From: Nocardioides sp. Iso805N
GTDB taxonomy: Bacteria > Actinomycetota > Actinomycetes > Propionibacteriales > Nocardioidaceae
Assembly (NCBI RefSeq): GCF_000364605.1
Contig: NZ_KB822579.1
Location: forward strand, 186,001-250,000
Length of the DNA stretch: 64,000 nt
Direction: 5' to 3'
The translations under genes and the position numbers were made by a program. Below, one piece after another: positions 1 through 8,524 of the stretch. How positions within the stretch are numbered: the stretch's first letter is position 1; each line of letters starts with the position of its first letter. A model generated the notes under the pieces. That model saw only the letters and a program-made list of their open reading frames with translations, searched no databases and had not been told where the DNA came from.

Positions 1-1035
1 CACCGCCGGCAGCCGTCCGCGCTTGAGGTCGTCCTCGATCAGAGCACGCTGCTCCTTCGAGACAGAGCCGTGGTGCGCCTTGGCGACGACCGTCGTCTCG
101 CCGAGCCTGTCGGTCGCGATCTCGTTGAGTCGACCGGTCAGCCGCTCCGCGAGCCGGCGGGAGTTGGCGAAGACGATCGTGGAGCGATGCTCGGCGATCA
201 GGTCGGCGACGCGCTCCTCGACGTGGGGCCAGATCGAGGATGAGCGCTGTGGGTCGGCATCGGGGCTGTCGTCGTACTCCTCCGGGGCGGTCATGTCCTC
301 CACCGGCACCACGACGCGCAGGTCCCACTCCTTGGCGGATGGCGGCGCCACGATCTCGACCGGCGCCGATCCACCGAGGAAGCGGGCGACCTCCTCCAGC
401 GGACGGACGGTCGCTGAGAGTCCGATCCGCTGGGCGGGGGTCTCGAGCAGGGCGTCGAGACGCTCCAGGCTCAGCGCGAGGTGAGCACCACGCTTGGTGC
501 CTGCGACGGCGTGCACCTCGTCGATGATCACCGTCTCGACGCTGCGCAGCATCTCGCGCGCCTGGCTGGTGAGCATCAGGAAGAGCGACTCGGGGGTGGT
601 GATCAGGATGTCTGGTGGCGTGGTGACGAGACGGCGACGGTCCGCGGCCGGGGTGTCGCCGGAGCGGACACCGACTCGGAGCTCGGGCACCTCGATGTCA
701 AGCCGGGCAGCCGTGTGACCGATGCCGGTCAGCGGTGCGCGCAGGTTGCGCTCCACGTCGACCGCCAGCGCCTTGAGCGGCGAGATGTAGAGAACTCGAC
801 ACCGGTCGGCCTTGGCTGGCATCGGGCAGCTGAGGAGGCGGTCGAGCGACCACAGGAACGCGCTCAGGGTCTTGCCCGAGCCGGTCGGGGCGACCACGAG
901 GGCATGCCTTCGTGCGCGGATCGCCTGCCAGGCACCGGCCTGTGCGGGTGTCGGCGCCGCGAAGGCAGCCGTGAACCACTCCCGCGTGGGCGCACTGAAG
1001 CCGCTCAGGGGATCAGTAGCAACCGGCTCCGCCAT
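1..1035 (-). CDS. lhr: ATP-dependent helicase, Lhr family (5' part, runs off the window)
   Basis: N-terminal 345 codons of a superfamily 2 helicase; the rest lies beyond base 1. The ATG at 1035 gives a protein starting MAEPVATDPLSGF. A Q-motif-like stretch (PTPAQAGAWQAI) is followed by Walker A APTGSGKTLSAF, motif Ia SPLKALAVDVE, motif Ib TTPESL and the DEVH box in IIDEVHAVAGTKRG, the order typical of Lhr-type DNA/RNA helicases. Lhr enzymes unwind DNA/RNA duplexes and are linked to DNA repair. The gene lies 34 bp downstream of the broken permease on the same strand. Family assignment is firm; the full length cannot be seen. Confidence 0.88.
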   Translation of the reverse strand, partial: MAEPVATDPLSGFSAPTREWFTAAFAAPTPAQAGAWQAIRARRHALVVAPTGSGKTLSAFLWSLDRLLSCPMPAKADRCRVLYISPLKALAVDVERNLRAPLTGIGHTAARLDIEVPELRVGVRSGDTPAADRRRLVTTPPDILITTPESLFLMLTSQAREMLRSVETVIIDEVHAVAGTKRGAHLALSLERLDALLETPAQRIGLSATVRPLEEVARFLGGSAPVEIVAPPSAKEWDLRVVVPVEDMTAPEEYDDSPDADPQRSSSIWPHVEERVADLIAEHRSTIVFANSRRLAERLTGRLNEIATDRLGETTVVAKAHHGSVSKEQRALIEDDLKRGRLPAV

Positions 1036-1069
1036 GTCTCCATCCAACCAGCAGCCTGGCGCCGCCGGC

Positions 1070-2385
1070 TCAGCCGAGCCCCGGCGGCGAGGCAGGAGGA
1101 AGCGGCGCGGCCGGAGCGCGGTTGCGCAGCCACGCCCAGATCGCGCCGGCAAGACCGACGGCCAGCGGCACCGCCACCGCCCATCCGGTGGCGATCACCA
1201 ACCCGACCGAAGCGAGTGTTGAGACCGAGGCTGCCCACCAGCCCCAGGAGCCGCGCGGCAGCAGCCTGACCGCGGCCGCTGTCGCGATCAGGTAGGCGAC
1301 GGCGAAGGCTCCTGTCGTCGCCAGCAGCGTCTTCTCCGTGCTCGCGCCGGACACGGCCATGACGGCGAGGGTGCCGAGGCCAAGGACGGCCACGACGAGC
1401 AAGGAGCGACGCGGCTCACCGGTCTGGTGGAGCCAGCTCGGCAGCGAGCGCTCGCGGCCCAGCTCGGCAGCGAGCGCTCGCGGCCCAGCGCGGCACCGAG
1501 GCGGGCGGCCCCGGCGAAGTAGGAGTTCATCGTGCCGACGGTCAATAGCAGGGCGACCACCGTCATGATCGGGCGGGCGACCTCGCCCACGCCTGTGACG
1601 AGCAGTGCTGACAGCGGCGCCTGGCCCGGATGGTCGCCGAGCACAGCCGTGGTGGCGAACGCGACGCCGAGGTAGAGCACCGCGACGATGGCGAGCGTGG
1701 CAGCCGCGGCCCGGGGGATGTCGCGGGTCGGATGCTCGTACTCACCCGTGACCGAGGCCATGATCTCCCAACCGGCGAACGCCCAGACCAGCGCGCCCAC
1801 GGCCGCGAGAACCCCGTGGAAGCCGTGCGGGTCGAAGGGGTGCAGGTTGGCGCTCCGGGCGTGGGGGAGCGCTATCAGCACCGTCACGGCGAGCACCGCC
1901 GCGAGGATGACGGCGATCGCCAGCTGCACGCGGGCCGAGAGTCTGATGCCGAACCAGTTCAGCGTGGTGACGATCGCGATGATCGCCGCTGCCACCAGCA
2001 GTGTCGTGCCACGGCCGCGACCCAGCTCGTCGGCGACGTATGCTCCGGCGAAGCCCGCCGCGACCGGGGCGCCGATGCCGATCGTCAGGTAGAAGGCGCA
2101 GCCGAGCGCGGTAGCGACGCTGTCGCCGAAGGCGAGCCGTGCGTAGGTGGTCACACCGCCGCCGCCCGGATGCCGGGCCCCGAGCGCCGCGAAGGTCGCC
2201 GCGAGGGGCACCGACACGACCAGCAGCGCGCCCCACGCGAGCAGCGAGGCGGGCCCGGCCTTGGCCGCAGCGAGGGCGGGCAGCGAGATCACGCCTGTGC
2301 CGAGCACCGCACCAAGGGTCAGAGCGGTGCCCTGCACGACGGAGATGCCGGCGGGCAGCGCCGTGGGGCTGGTCGGAGCGGTCAC
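1070..2385 (-). pseudogene. APC-family amino acid permease, frameshifted by a 26-bp tandem duplication
   Basis: Membrane transporter of the amino acid/polyamine/organocation superfamily. From a GTG at 2385 the protein begins VTAPTSPTALPAG, with TM1 carrying the characteristic GAVLGTGVISLPALAA motif and many further hydrophobic helices. After ARLGAALGRERSLPSW the frame is lost because a 26-bp unit is duplicated at 1435-1486, and translation would stop at 1288. Removing one copy restores LHQTGEPRRSLLVVAVLG and an open frame to 1070, giving about 429 residues, a normal length for the family. The gene is therefore a recent null or phase-variable allele, or an assembly error. Substrate unknown. 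Confidence 0.85.
1435..1486. repeat. 26-bp perfect tandem duplication inside the permease gene
   Basis: Two adjacent identical copies of a 26-bp unit (1435-1460 and 1461-1486; each starts AGCTCGGCAG and ends CTCGCGGCCC). Because 26 is not a multiple of three, the extra copy shifts the reading frame. The unit itself contains the short inverted repeat CGAGCGCTCG, which could favour slippage. Confidence 0.95.
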
Positions 2386-2469
2386 GGTCGTGACGCTAGC
2401 GGTCGGGACCGACAGTTTCGCGAGAAACCTGGTGGCGGCCCATCGGGGTCCTCGTGCCAGAGTTGAGCC

Positions 2470-3033
2470 ATGAGCGACGCCGCCGAGACTTCGCCGGAGA
2501 TAGAGATCGAGCCCGACACCAAGGACTGGACGTGGGTGCTCGCCGAGACCTGTCCGGAGTGTGGGTACGAGGCCTGGTCGATGACTGTCGACAGGTTCGC
2601 CCCACTGGTGCGTGACAACGCCACGGTGTGGGAGCGGCTTCTGGCCGAGGAGGACGTACGCCGCCGGCCGCGTCCCGATGCCTGGTCCGCGCTGGAGTAC
2701 GGCGCTCACGTGCGCGATGTGCATCTGGTCTTCGCCGAGCGGATCCGGCTGATGCTGGCCGAGGACGCGCCGCACTTCGCGAACTGGGACCAGGACGCGA
2801 CGGCGCGGGAGAAGCGCTACCACCTCGCCGACCCGGCGGTCGTGGCCGGCGAGCTGCTGGAGGCGGCGGCGGCCGTCGCCGACCTCTACGAGACCGTGGC
2901 TCCGGATGCGTGGAGCAGGCGCGGACTGCGCTCGAACGGCAGCGAGTTCTCGGTGGAGACGCTCGGTCGCTACCACCTGCACGACGTGGTCCACCACCGC
3001 TGGGACGTCGACGGCACAGCCTGGGGCGCCTGA
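2470..3033 (+). CDS. DinB-family protein
   Basis: A 187-residue protein of the DinB/maleylpyruvate-isomerase-like four-helix superfamily. The candidate metal-binding histidines are in ALEYGAHVRDVHLVFAERI and in the C-terminal YHLHDVVHHRWDVDG. These proteins are typically divalent-metal, often thiol-dependent, enzymes of unknown substrate. The N-terminus has a CPECG pair that is not part of the usual fold. Translation ends in TGATG, coupling it by one base to the DUF3046 gene. It is divergent from the permease, with about 85 bp between them that must hold both promoters. Function beyond the fold is unknown. Confidence 0.75.
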   Translation: MSDAAETSPEIEIEPDTKDWTWVLAETCPECGYEAWSMTVDRFAPLVRDNATVWERLLAEEDVRRRPRPDAWSALEYGAHVRDVHLVFAERIRLMLAEDAPHFANWDQDATAREKRYHLADPAVVAGELLEAAAAVADLYETVAPDAWSRRGLRSNGSEFSVETLGRYHLHDVVHHRWDVDGTAWGA

Positions 3034-3227
3034 TGCGGCACACCGAGTTCTGGACGCGGATGGAGGGCGCACTCGGTCCGGGGTACGCGGGCGTGTGGGC
3101 CTCGCAGTACGTCATCGCCGAGCTGGAGGGTCGCACCGCCCAGGAGGCCCTGGAGAGCGGCTATGCACCCAAGGAGGTCTGGGCCGCCGTGTGGCGTGCC
3201 CTTCAACTGCCCGCCTCCCAGCGCTGA
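3033..3227 (+). CDS. DUF3046 family protein
   Basis: A 64-residue protein (MRHTEFWTRMEGALG...) of the short actinobacterial DUF3046 family, which is regularly found just upstream of recA. Conserved features seen here are the HTEFW start and the region around LEGRTAQEALESGYAPKEVW. The ATG overlaps the previous stop codon by one base, so the two are translationally coupled. No enzymatic motif is visible and no function is established. Confidence 0.8.
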   Translation: MRHTEFWTRMEGALGPGYAGVWASQYVIAELEGRTAQEALESGYAPKEVWAAVWRALQLPASQR

Positions 3228-3267
3228 CCCTCGCGCAGTCGGCGACACGCCGTAGTCGTTGTGTCAG

Positions 3268-3283
3268 TCGAACAGATGTTCGG
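3268..3283 (+). promoter_or_regulatory. LexA (SOS) box upstream of recA
   Basis: TCGAACAGATGTTCGG matches the actinobacterial LexA operator TCGAAC-N4-GTTCGA with one mismatch at the last base. It lies about 170 bp before the recA start and is followed by a possible -10 (TAGATT). Confidence 0.85.
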
Positions 3284-3342
3284 GCTAGATTAGTCCACAG
3301 GTGACGCTGCGAGCGACCTTCTCCACAGGTCCGATGCGGAAA

Positions 3343-3365
3343 CTGTCGGTGGCTCCGTCTAGCGT
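3343..3365 (+). promoter_or_regulatory. RecA-NDp-type (LexA-independent) recA promoter
   Basis: TGTCGGTG, eight bases, then TAGCGT reproduces the mycobacterial RecA-NDp promoter layout (TTGTCRGTG-N8-TANNNT) bound by PafBC-type DNA-damage activators. Expected transcription start is near 3372. Together with the upstream LexA box this predicts two damage-inducible recA promoters. Confidence 0.75.
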
Positions 3366-3440
3366 CCAGCCTTGATGACGAGGACACGAGCAAACGCGAC
3401 GAAGACGGCGGGCCAGAAGGCCCAACAGGGAAGGACCATC

Positions 3441-4484
3441 ATGGCTGGTGGAGACCGCGACAAGGCCCTCGAGCTAGCGCTCGCAGGCATCGAGAAGCAG
3501 TACGGCAAGGGCTCGGTCATGCGACTGGGCGACGACTCCCGCGCGCCGCTGGAGGTGATCCCGACAGGTGCGATCGCACTCGACGTCGCCCTCGGCATCG
3601 GCGGGCTCCCGCGGGGCCGCGTCGTGGAGATCTACGGGCCGGAGTCCTCCGGTAAGACGACCGTCGCGCTGCATGCGGTCGCTAGCGCCCAGCGCGGCGG
3701 TGGCATCGTGGCGTTCATCGACGCCGAGCACGCGCTCGACCCGGACTACGCCAAGGCGCTCGGCGTCGACACCGACGCCCTGCTCGTCAGCCAGCCCGAC
3801 TCCGGCGAGCAGGCGCTGGAGATCGCCGACATGCTGATCCGTTCCGGCGCGCTCGACCTCATCGTCATCGACTCGGTGGCCGCGCTGGTGCCGCGTGCTG
3901 AGATCGAGGGCGAGATGGGTGACAGCCACGTCGGTCTGCAGGCCCGCCTCATGTCCCAGGCGCTGCGCAAGATGACCGGCGCGCTCAACCAGTCCAAGAC
4001 CACCGCGATCTTCATCAACCAGCTGCGCGAGAAGATCGGCGTCATGTTCGGCTCGCCCGAGACCACCACCGGTGGTCGCGCCCTGAAGTTCTACTCCTCG
4101 GTCCGTTTGGACGTGCGCCGCATCGAGACGCTCAAGGACGGCACCGACATGGTCGGCAACCGCACCCGCGTCAAGGTCGTCAAGAACAAGGTCGCCCCGC
4201 CGTTCAAGCAGGCCGAGTTCGACATCATGTATGGCAAGGGCATCAGTCGCGAGGGCGGTCTGATCGATGTCGGTGTCGAGGCCGGTCTGATCCGCAAGGC
4301 CGGTGCCTGGTTCACCTACGAGGGCGATCAGCTCGGTCAGGGCAAGGAGAACGCCCGCACCTTCCTCAAGGACAACCCCGACCTCGCCAACGAGCTCGAG
4401 AAGAAGATCCTGGAGAAGTTGGGCGTGGGCCCGACGGTCGACGAGGCCCCGCTTGCCGAGCCGGTCGGTGTCGACGAGTTCTGA
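3441..4484 (+). CDS. recA: recombinase RecA
   Basis: RecA, 347 residues, the normal length for actinobacteria. It forms ATP-dependent filaments on single-stranded DNA, catalyses strand exchange and triggers LexA self-cleavage. Walker A GPESSGKT lies at residues 66-73; the Walker B stretch [12 protein letters not shown], the L1/L2 loop region and the [20 protein letters not shown] segment are all present. The start at 3441 ([11 protein letters not shown]) is preceded by AAGGA five bases upstream. An in-frame ATG at 3372 coincides with the predicted start of the RecA-NDp transcript and could give a 23-residue longer form. recX overlaps the 3' end by 17 bp. Confidence 0.98.
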   Translation: MAGGDRDKALELALAGIEKQYGKGSVMRLGDDSRAPLEVIPTGAIALDVALGIGGLPRGRVVEIYGPESSGKTTVALHAVASAQRGGGIVAFIDAEHALDPDYAKALGVDTDALLVSQPDSGEQALEIADMLIRSGALDLIVIDSVAALVPRAEIEGEMGDSHVGLQARLMSQALRKMTGALNQSKTTAIFINQLREKIGVMFGSPETTTGGRALKFYSSVRLDVRRIETLKDGTDMVGNRTRVKVVKNKVAPPFKQAEFDIMYGKGISREGGLIDVGVEAGLIRKAGAWFTYEGDQLGQGKENARTFLKDNPDLANELEKKILEKLGVGPTVDEAPLAEPVGVDEF

Positions 4485-5148
4485 TCCCTGGGCCGCCGGC
4501 GAGCCGCCGGAGTGGCTCGGCGACGTCTCGGTCGGAGTCGATGCGTGGACACGACGCGCCGCCCCGGCCGAGACGCCCCGGCCTGCCAAGGCGACCAGGA
4601 CGCGGCGGCAGGCGAGGCCGACACTGCTCGCGGCCGAGCCGGTCGATGAGGTCACCAGCGGCCCCGAGGCCGATCCGGAGTCGGTGGCGCGCAAGATCCT
4701 CCTCGACCAGCTGACGGGCCAGGCCCGCAGCCGCAAGGAGCTCGCGGACAAGCTCGCCAAAAAGCTTGTCCCCGAGGAGATCGCGACCCGCCTGCTCGAT
4801 CGGTTCGAGGAGGTCGGACTGATCGATGACGCGGCTTTCGCCCGGTTGTGGATCGACAGTCGCCAGGCAGGCAAGGGTCTGGCCCGCCGGGCGCTGGCAC
4901 AGGAGTTGCGCCGCAAAGGCATCGCCGACGAGGTGGCACGCGAGGCACTCGACGCGGTCGATCCGTCCGACGAGGAGGCGGCCGCTCGGGTCCTGGTGCA
5001 GCGCAAGTTGCGCACGATGAGCCGGCTCGACGACGTCACCAAGACCAGGCGGCTGCTCGGCATGCTGGCTCGCAAGGGCTACCCGTCGGGCCTGGCGATG
5101 ACCGTCATCCGCAGCGAGGTCGCAGGCGTGCCAGAATCCGATGCGTGA
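4468..5148 (+). CDS. recX: regulatory protein RecX
   Basis: 226-residue RecX, which binds RecA filaments and limits their activity. The helical repeats characteristic of RecX are seen from [23 protein letters not shown] to the C-terminal [20 protein letters not shown]. The N-terminal 60 residues (Pro/Ala/Arg-rich) are not conserved. The GTG at 4468 overlaps the recA end in another frame, a common recA-recX arrangement, so expression should follow the SOS response. It overlaps the phosphoribosyltransferase gene by GTGA. Confidence 0.93.
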   Translation: MSTSSDPWAAGEPPEWLGDVSVGVDAWTRRAAPAETPRPAKATRTRRQARPTLLAAEPVDEVTSGPEADPESVARKILLDQLTGQARSRKELADKLAKKLVPEEIATRLLDRFEEVGLIDDAAFARLWIDSRQAGKGLARRALAQELRRKGIADEVAREALDAVDPSDEEAAARVLVQRKLRTMSRLDDVTKTRRLLGMLARKGYPSGLAMTVIRSEVAGVPESDA

Positions 5149-5642
5149 GTGCACCTGAGCGCGAAGTCCTGAGCTACGACCTGTTCGGCGTGGCCGTCCG
5201 AGAGATCGCCCAGCAAGTGGTCGACTCCGGTTACGAGCCGGACCTGGTGCTCTCGATCGCCCGCGGGGGCCTTGGTCTCGGCATGGGCCTCGGCTACGCA
5301 CTCGATGTCAAGAACCTCTCGGCGGTCAACGTGGAGTTCTACACCGGCGTCGGGGAGACCCTCGATGTCCCGATGATGTTGCCACCGACGCCGGCGGCGG
5401 TCGACCTGACCGGGCTCAAGGTCCTGATCGCGGACGACGTCGCCGACTCAGGAAAGACCCTGGAGGTCGTCCAGGCGTTCTGTGCCGGTCACGTGGCCGA
5501 GGCACGCTCAGCGGTGATCTACGAGAAGCCCTGGACGGTGATCCACGCCGAGTACGTCTGGCGGCGTACCGAACGGTGGATCGACTTCCCGTGGTCCTCC
5601 ACGCCGCCGCTGGTCAATCGACACGGAGGGATGGCGCACTGA
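5145..5642 (+). CDS. phosphoribosyltransferase family protein
   Basis: 165-residue type I phosphoribosyltransferase with the 13-residue PRPP-binding loop VLIADDVADSGKT at residues 93-105, and an N-terminal hood starting SYDLFGVAVREIAQQV. The family transfers phosphoribose from PRPP to a nucleobase (hypoxanthine/guanine/xanthine type) or serves as a regulator; the specificity cannot be read here. The GTG start lies inside the recX stop (GTGA) and the stop overlaps the PPK2 ATG (TGATG), so it is a tightly coupled member of the recA-recX string. Confidence 0.85.
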   Translation: MSAPEREVLSYDLFGVAVREIAQQVVDSGYEPDLVLSIARGGLGLGMGLGYALDVKNLSAVNVEFYTGVGETLDVPMMLPPTPAAVDLTGLKVLIADDVADSGKTLEVVQAFCAGHVAEARSAVIYEKPWTVIHAEYVWRRTERWIDFPWSSTPPLVNRHGGMAH

Positions 5643-6493
5643 TGGGACTCCTCGAGGATCTGCGGATCCCGCTCGGACCGGTCGATCTGTCGTCGTACTC
5701 GACGCGGGCGAAGCGCGGGTTCGACGGTGGGAAGAAGCGCGGCGAGAAGGCGCTGTTCGAGCTGGGGCCGCAGCTGATGGAGCTGCAGACCAAGCTCTAT
5801 GCGCAGCGCGACAGAGTCGGCGCCCGTCGTCTGCTGCTGGTGCTGCAGGGGATGGACACCTCGGGCAAGGGCGGCGTGCTCAAGCACACCGTCGGGCTGG
5901 TCGATCCGGTCGGGGTGCGGATCACCTCGTTCAAGGCGCCGACTCCGGAGGAGCGCGCTCATGACTTCCTGTGGCGCATCGAGAAGGCAGTGCCTGCCCC
6001 GGGCTACCTCGGTGTCTTCGACCGCTCGCACTACGAGGACGTCCTGATCGGTCGGGTCCGGAAGCTGGCCGAGCCGAAGGAGATCGAACGGCGCTACGGC
6101 GCTATCAACGACTTCGAGCAGCGGCTCGTGGACGAGGGCACGGTGATCGTTAAATGCCTGCTCCACATCTCACCCGAAGAGCAGAAGAAGCGCCTGCTGG
6201 CCAGGCTCGACGACCCGTCCAAGCACTGGAAGTACAACCCGGGCGATGTCGACGAGCGGCAGCTGTGGAGCGAGTACGCGAAGGCCTACGAGATCGCCGT
6301 CGAGCGCACCAACACCGACATAGCGCCCTGGTACCTCGTTCCGAGCGACCGGAAGTGGTATCGCAACCTGGCGATCGGCGAGTTGCTGCGCGAGGCGCTG
6401 GACGGGCTGGGGCTCGGGTGGCCGGAGGCGGACTTCGACGTCGCCGCCGAGCGCGCACGGCTCGCCGCGGACGCGATCGGGAGCGACGCGTGA
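5642..6493 (+). CDS. polyphosphate:nucleotide phosphotransferase, PPK2 family
   Basis: 283-residue PPK2-type kinase, which transfers phosphate between inorganic polyphosphate and nucleoside mono- or diphosphates. Walker A GMDTSGKGG (residues 70-78), Walker B FDRSHYEDV (126-134) and the lid arginines around KYNPGDVDERQLW are intact, so it should be active. The ATG at 5642 overlaps the upstream stop. A nucleotide kinase directly coupled to a phosphoribosyltransferase and recA-recX suggests nucleotide supply under DNA damage (inference). The substrate class (AMP versus ADP/GDP) cannot be decided. Confidence 0.92.
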   Translation: MGLLEDLRIPLGPVDLSSYSTRAKRGFDGGKKRGEKALFELGPQLMELQTKLYAQRDRVGARRLLLVLQGMDTSGKGGVLKHTVGLVDPVGVRITSFKAPTPEERAHDFLWRIEKAVPAPGYLGVFDRSHYEDVLIGRVRKLAEPKEIERRYGAINDFEQRLVDEGTVIVKCLLHISPEEQKKRLLARLDDPSKHWKYNPGDVDERQLWSEYAKAYEIAVERTNTDIAPWYLVPSDRKWYRNLAIGELLREALDGLGLGWPEADFDVAAERARLAADAIGSDA

Positions 6494-7254
6494 CGCTGCC
6501 CCGTGTCGCCGTCACCCGTTACGTCACCCCGCTGCGCGAGGGCGGCAGCCTGCCCGGGATCGTCGAGGCCGACGATCTCGGCACCTACGTGTGCAAGTTC
6601 CGCGGCGCCGGCCAGGGCCTGCGCGTGCTGGTCGCCGAGGTGATCGTCGCCGGGCTCGCGCGCTCGCTCGAGATCTCGACGCCGGACCAGGTCGTGCTCG
6701 ACCTGGACGCCAACATCGCCCGCTACGAGGCCGACGAGGAGGTCCAGGACCTGCTCAACGCAAGCAGCGGCCTCAACCTCGGCATCGACTTCCTGCCCGG
6801 TGCCTTCGGGTACGACGCGGCCTGCGAGCCGGAGTTCGGGCTCGCAGGCAGGATCCTGTGGCTCGATGCGCTCACCGCCAACGTCGATCGCAGCTGGCGC
6901 AACCCCAACCTGCTGGTCTGGGGTGGGTCGGTGCAGGCGATCGACCACGGCGCCTCGCTCTACTTCCACCACTCCTGGCCCGGCGGCGTCGGCAATCCGC
7001 AGCGGTTCGCCGCTCAGCCCTACGACCTCTCCGAGCACGTCCTCAAGGAGTACGCCGGCAGCGCGGCCGCCCAGGCGCCGGCGCTGCGACAGCGTCTTGA
7101 CGAGGTAGCCCTGGTGAAGGTCGTCGACGACGTGCCGGACGAGTGGCTGGAGCCCGTGCCTGGTGCGGAGAAGCCTGCTGAGCTCCGGGCGCACTACGTG
7201 GCGTTCCTCCGCGCCCGACTGGATGGCCCGCGGACGTGGGAGCCGCAGGCATGA
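6490..7254 (+). CDS. HipA-like kinase-fold protein
   Basis: 254 residues from a GTG overlapping the PPK2 stop. The sequence fits the compact HipA-like kinase family: a probable ATP-contacting lysine in YVCKFRGAGQG (Lys36), a catalytic-loop-like segment DALTANVDRSWRNPNLLV with the Asn/Asp pattern of HipA (residues about 121-138), and an AIDHGASLYF segment in the position of the DFG-like metal-binding Asp. It is shorter than classical HipA toxins, has no HipB-like DNA-binding partner, and is paired instead with a DUF3037 gene. Kinase activity is inferred from motifs; the target is unknown. Confidence 0.8.
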   Translation: MTLPRVAVTRYVTPLREGGSLPGIVEADDLGTYVCKFRGAGQGLRVLVAEVIVAGLARSLEISTPDQVVLDLDANIARYEADEEVQDLLNASSGLNLGIDFLPGAFGYDAACEPEFGLAGRILWLDALTANVDRSWRNPNLLVWGGSVQAIDHGASLYFHHSWPGGVGNPQRFAAQPYDLSEHVLKEYAGSAAAQAPALRQRLDEVALVKVVDDVPDEWLEPVPGAEKPAELRAHYVAFLRARLDGPRTWEPQA

Positions 7255-7655
7255 GCCCCTACCAGTACGTCGCGTTGCGCTGCGTCCCGCGCGTCGAGCG
7301 CGAGGAGTTCGTCAACGTCGGTGTCGTTCTCTACTGCCCCGACCATGAGTTCCTGGCCTCGGCGATCCGGCTGGACGAGGGCCGCCTGGAGGCGCTCGCC
7401 CCCGGTCTCGACCTTGCGTCGGTGCGCTCGGCGCTCGCCGCGATCGACATGGTCTGCCGCGGTGAGGCACCCGGCGGCGGGGGAGAGCGCGCGACCGCCT
7501 ACGGCGTGCGGGTGCTCGCCGACACCCAGAGCAGCCGGTTCGGCTTCCTCAAGGCGCCGCGCAGCACCGTGATCCAGCCCGGCCCGGTCCACGGTGGCGT
7601 CACCCCCGACCCAGCGGATGAGCTGGTCCGCTTGCTCGACCGCCTCGTCCCCTGA
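7251..7655 (+). CDS. DUF3037 family protein
   Basis: 134-residue protein (MSPYQYVALRCVPRVEREEFVNVG...) of the DUF3037 family. The conserved N-terminal pattern Y-x-x-LRxVPxxxREEFxNVGVVLYC is clear. DUF3037 genes are often found directly beside HipA-like kinase genes, and here the two overlap by ATGA, so a functional pair is likely. No catalytic residues are recognised. The gene ends just before a long palindrome and faces the sulfur operon. Confidence 0.82.
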   Translation: MSPYQYVALRCVPRVEREEFVNVGVVLYCPDHEFLASAIRLDEGRLEALAPGLDLASVRSALAAIDMVCRGEAPGGGGERATAYGVRVLADTQSSRFGFLKAPRSTVIQPGPVHGGVTPDPADELVRLLDRLVP

Positions 7656-7658
7656 CCC

Positions 7659-7726
7659 GAATTGGCAGAAATGGCCGTCGAGTCTGCACCTACAGGTGCA
7701 GACTCGACGGCCATTTCTACCAATTC
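7659..7726. terminator. Very long palindromic bidirectional terminator
   Basis: Almost perfect 68-base palindrome: GAATTGG, one mismatch, then a 25-base perfect arm (7667-7691), a 2-base loop (7692-7693) and the mirror arm (7694-7718), one mismatch, CCAATTC (7720-7726). The AGAAA/TTTCT edges supply a short T run in both directions. It lies exactly between the converging DUF3037 and cbiX genes. Confidence 0.85.
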
Positions 7727-7731
7727 GATGC

Positions 7732-8475
7732 TTAGACCGGGACGAGCTCCACGGCTCCCACGGCGTAACGAGCGAGCACCGTGCGCGCGACCTCCGGGTG
7801 GGCGCCCAGCGGCGCGGACACTGCCACAGCGCCTGCCTCGTAGGCGAGCTCAGCCGCCCGGTCCGGCAGGAAGCCAGGCGCGAGGAACAGCGAGGCCACC
7901 GCGATGTGCCGCCGACCCTCGGCGCGGAAGGCGCGCACGGCCTCGCCGGTAGCGGGTGGCGCCGAGGAGGCGTAGGCGGCCGTCACCGGCAGCTTGTGGT
8001 GCGCGCCCCAGATCCGGGCCAGCCGTGCGACCGCCTGGTTGGCGAGCGGGTCCGAGGAACCTGCTGCCGCCAGCACCAGCGCGTCCAGCTCGCGGATCCG
8101 GTGGACCCGCAGAGCCGTGCGCAGGCGCTCGTCGAGAACCTCGAGGAAGCACGCCTCGAGGCCGAGGATCGCTGTCGCCCGGATCTTGACCCCCGGGTGC
8201 TTGGCCGTGGCCTCGGCGATCGCGGATGGGACGTCGACCTTGGCGTGGTAGGCGTCGGTGAGGAGAAGCGGTACGACGACGATCTCGTCGTATCCGGCCT
8301 TGACGAGGCGGTCGACGACGGTGTTGAACGTCGGCTTCGACAGCTCGAGGAAGGCGGACTCGATACGGAGGTCGGGGCGCTGGGCACGGACCTCCGCGAC
8401 GAGTGCGTTGATCGTGGCGGCCGAGCGGGGGTCACGGCTTCCGTGAGCGAGCGCCACCAGGGCAGGAGCAGCCAT
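7732..8475 (-). CDS. sirohydrochlorin chelatase (CbiX-type)
   Basis: 247-residue class II chelatase that inserts Fe2+ (or Co2+) into sirohydrochlorin; the iron product, siroheme, is the cofactor of the sulfite reductase encoded upstream. The active-site histidine is in LVALAHGSRDP, close to the N-terminus, and a second conserved block VVVPLLLTDAYHAKVDVP carries another His. The length fits a fused two-half CbiX. The start at 8475 (MAAPALVALAHGS) puts the motif at the family's usual position. It follows cysH by 49 bp, so it is probably the last gene of a sir-cysH-chelatase operon; iron specificity is inferred from that context. Confidence 0.9.
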   Translation of the reverse strand: MAAPALVALAHGSRDPRSAATINALVAEVRAQRPDLRIESAFLELSKPTFNTVVDRLVKAGYDEIVVVPLLLTDAYHAKVDVPSAIAEATAKHPGVKIRATAILGLEACFLEVLDERLRTALRVHRIRELDALVLAAAGSSDPLANQAVARLARIWGAHHKLPVTAAYASSAPPATGEAVRAFRAEGRRHIAVASLFLAPGFLPDRAAELAYEAGAVAVSAPLGAHPEVARTVLARYAVGAVELVPV

Positions 8476-8524
8476 CTTCAGTGGACTCCCTTCATGGTCG
8501 TAACGGGGTGGAGGAGGAGACGGA

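Noticed and set aside
6490..7655. Classical HipBA toxin-antitoxin module
   Set aside because: The kinase-like protein is shorter than HipA and there is no HTH antitoxin; the neighbour is DUF3037.
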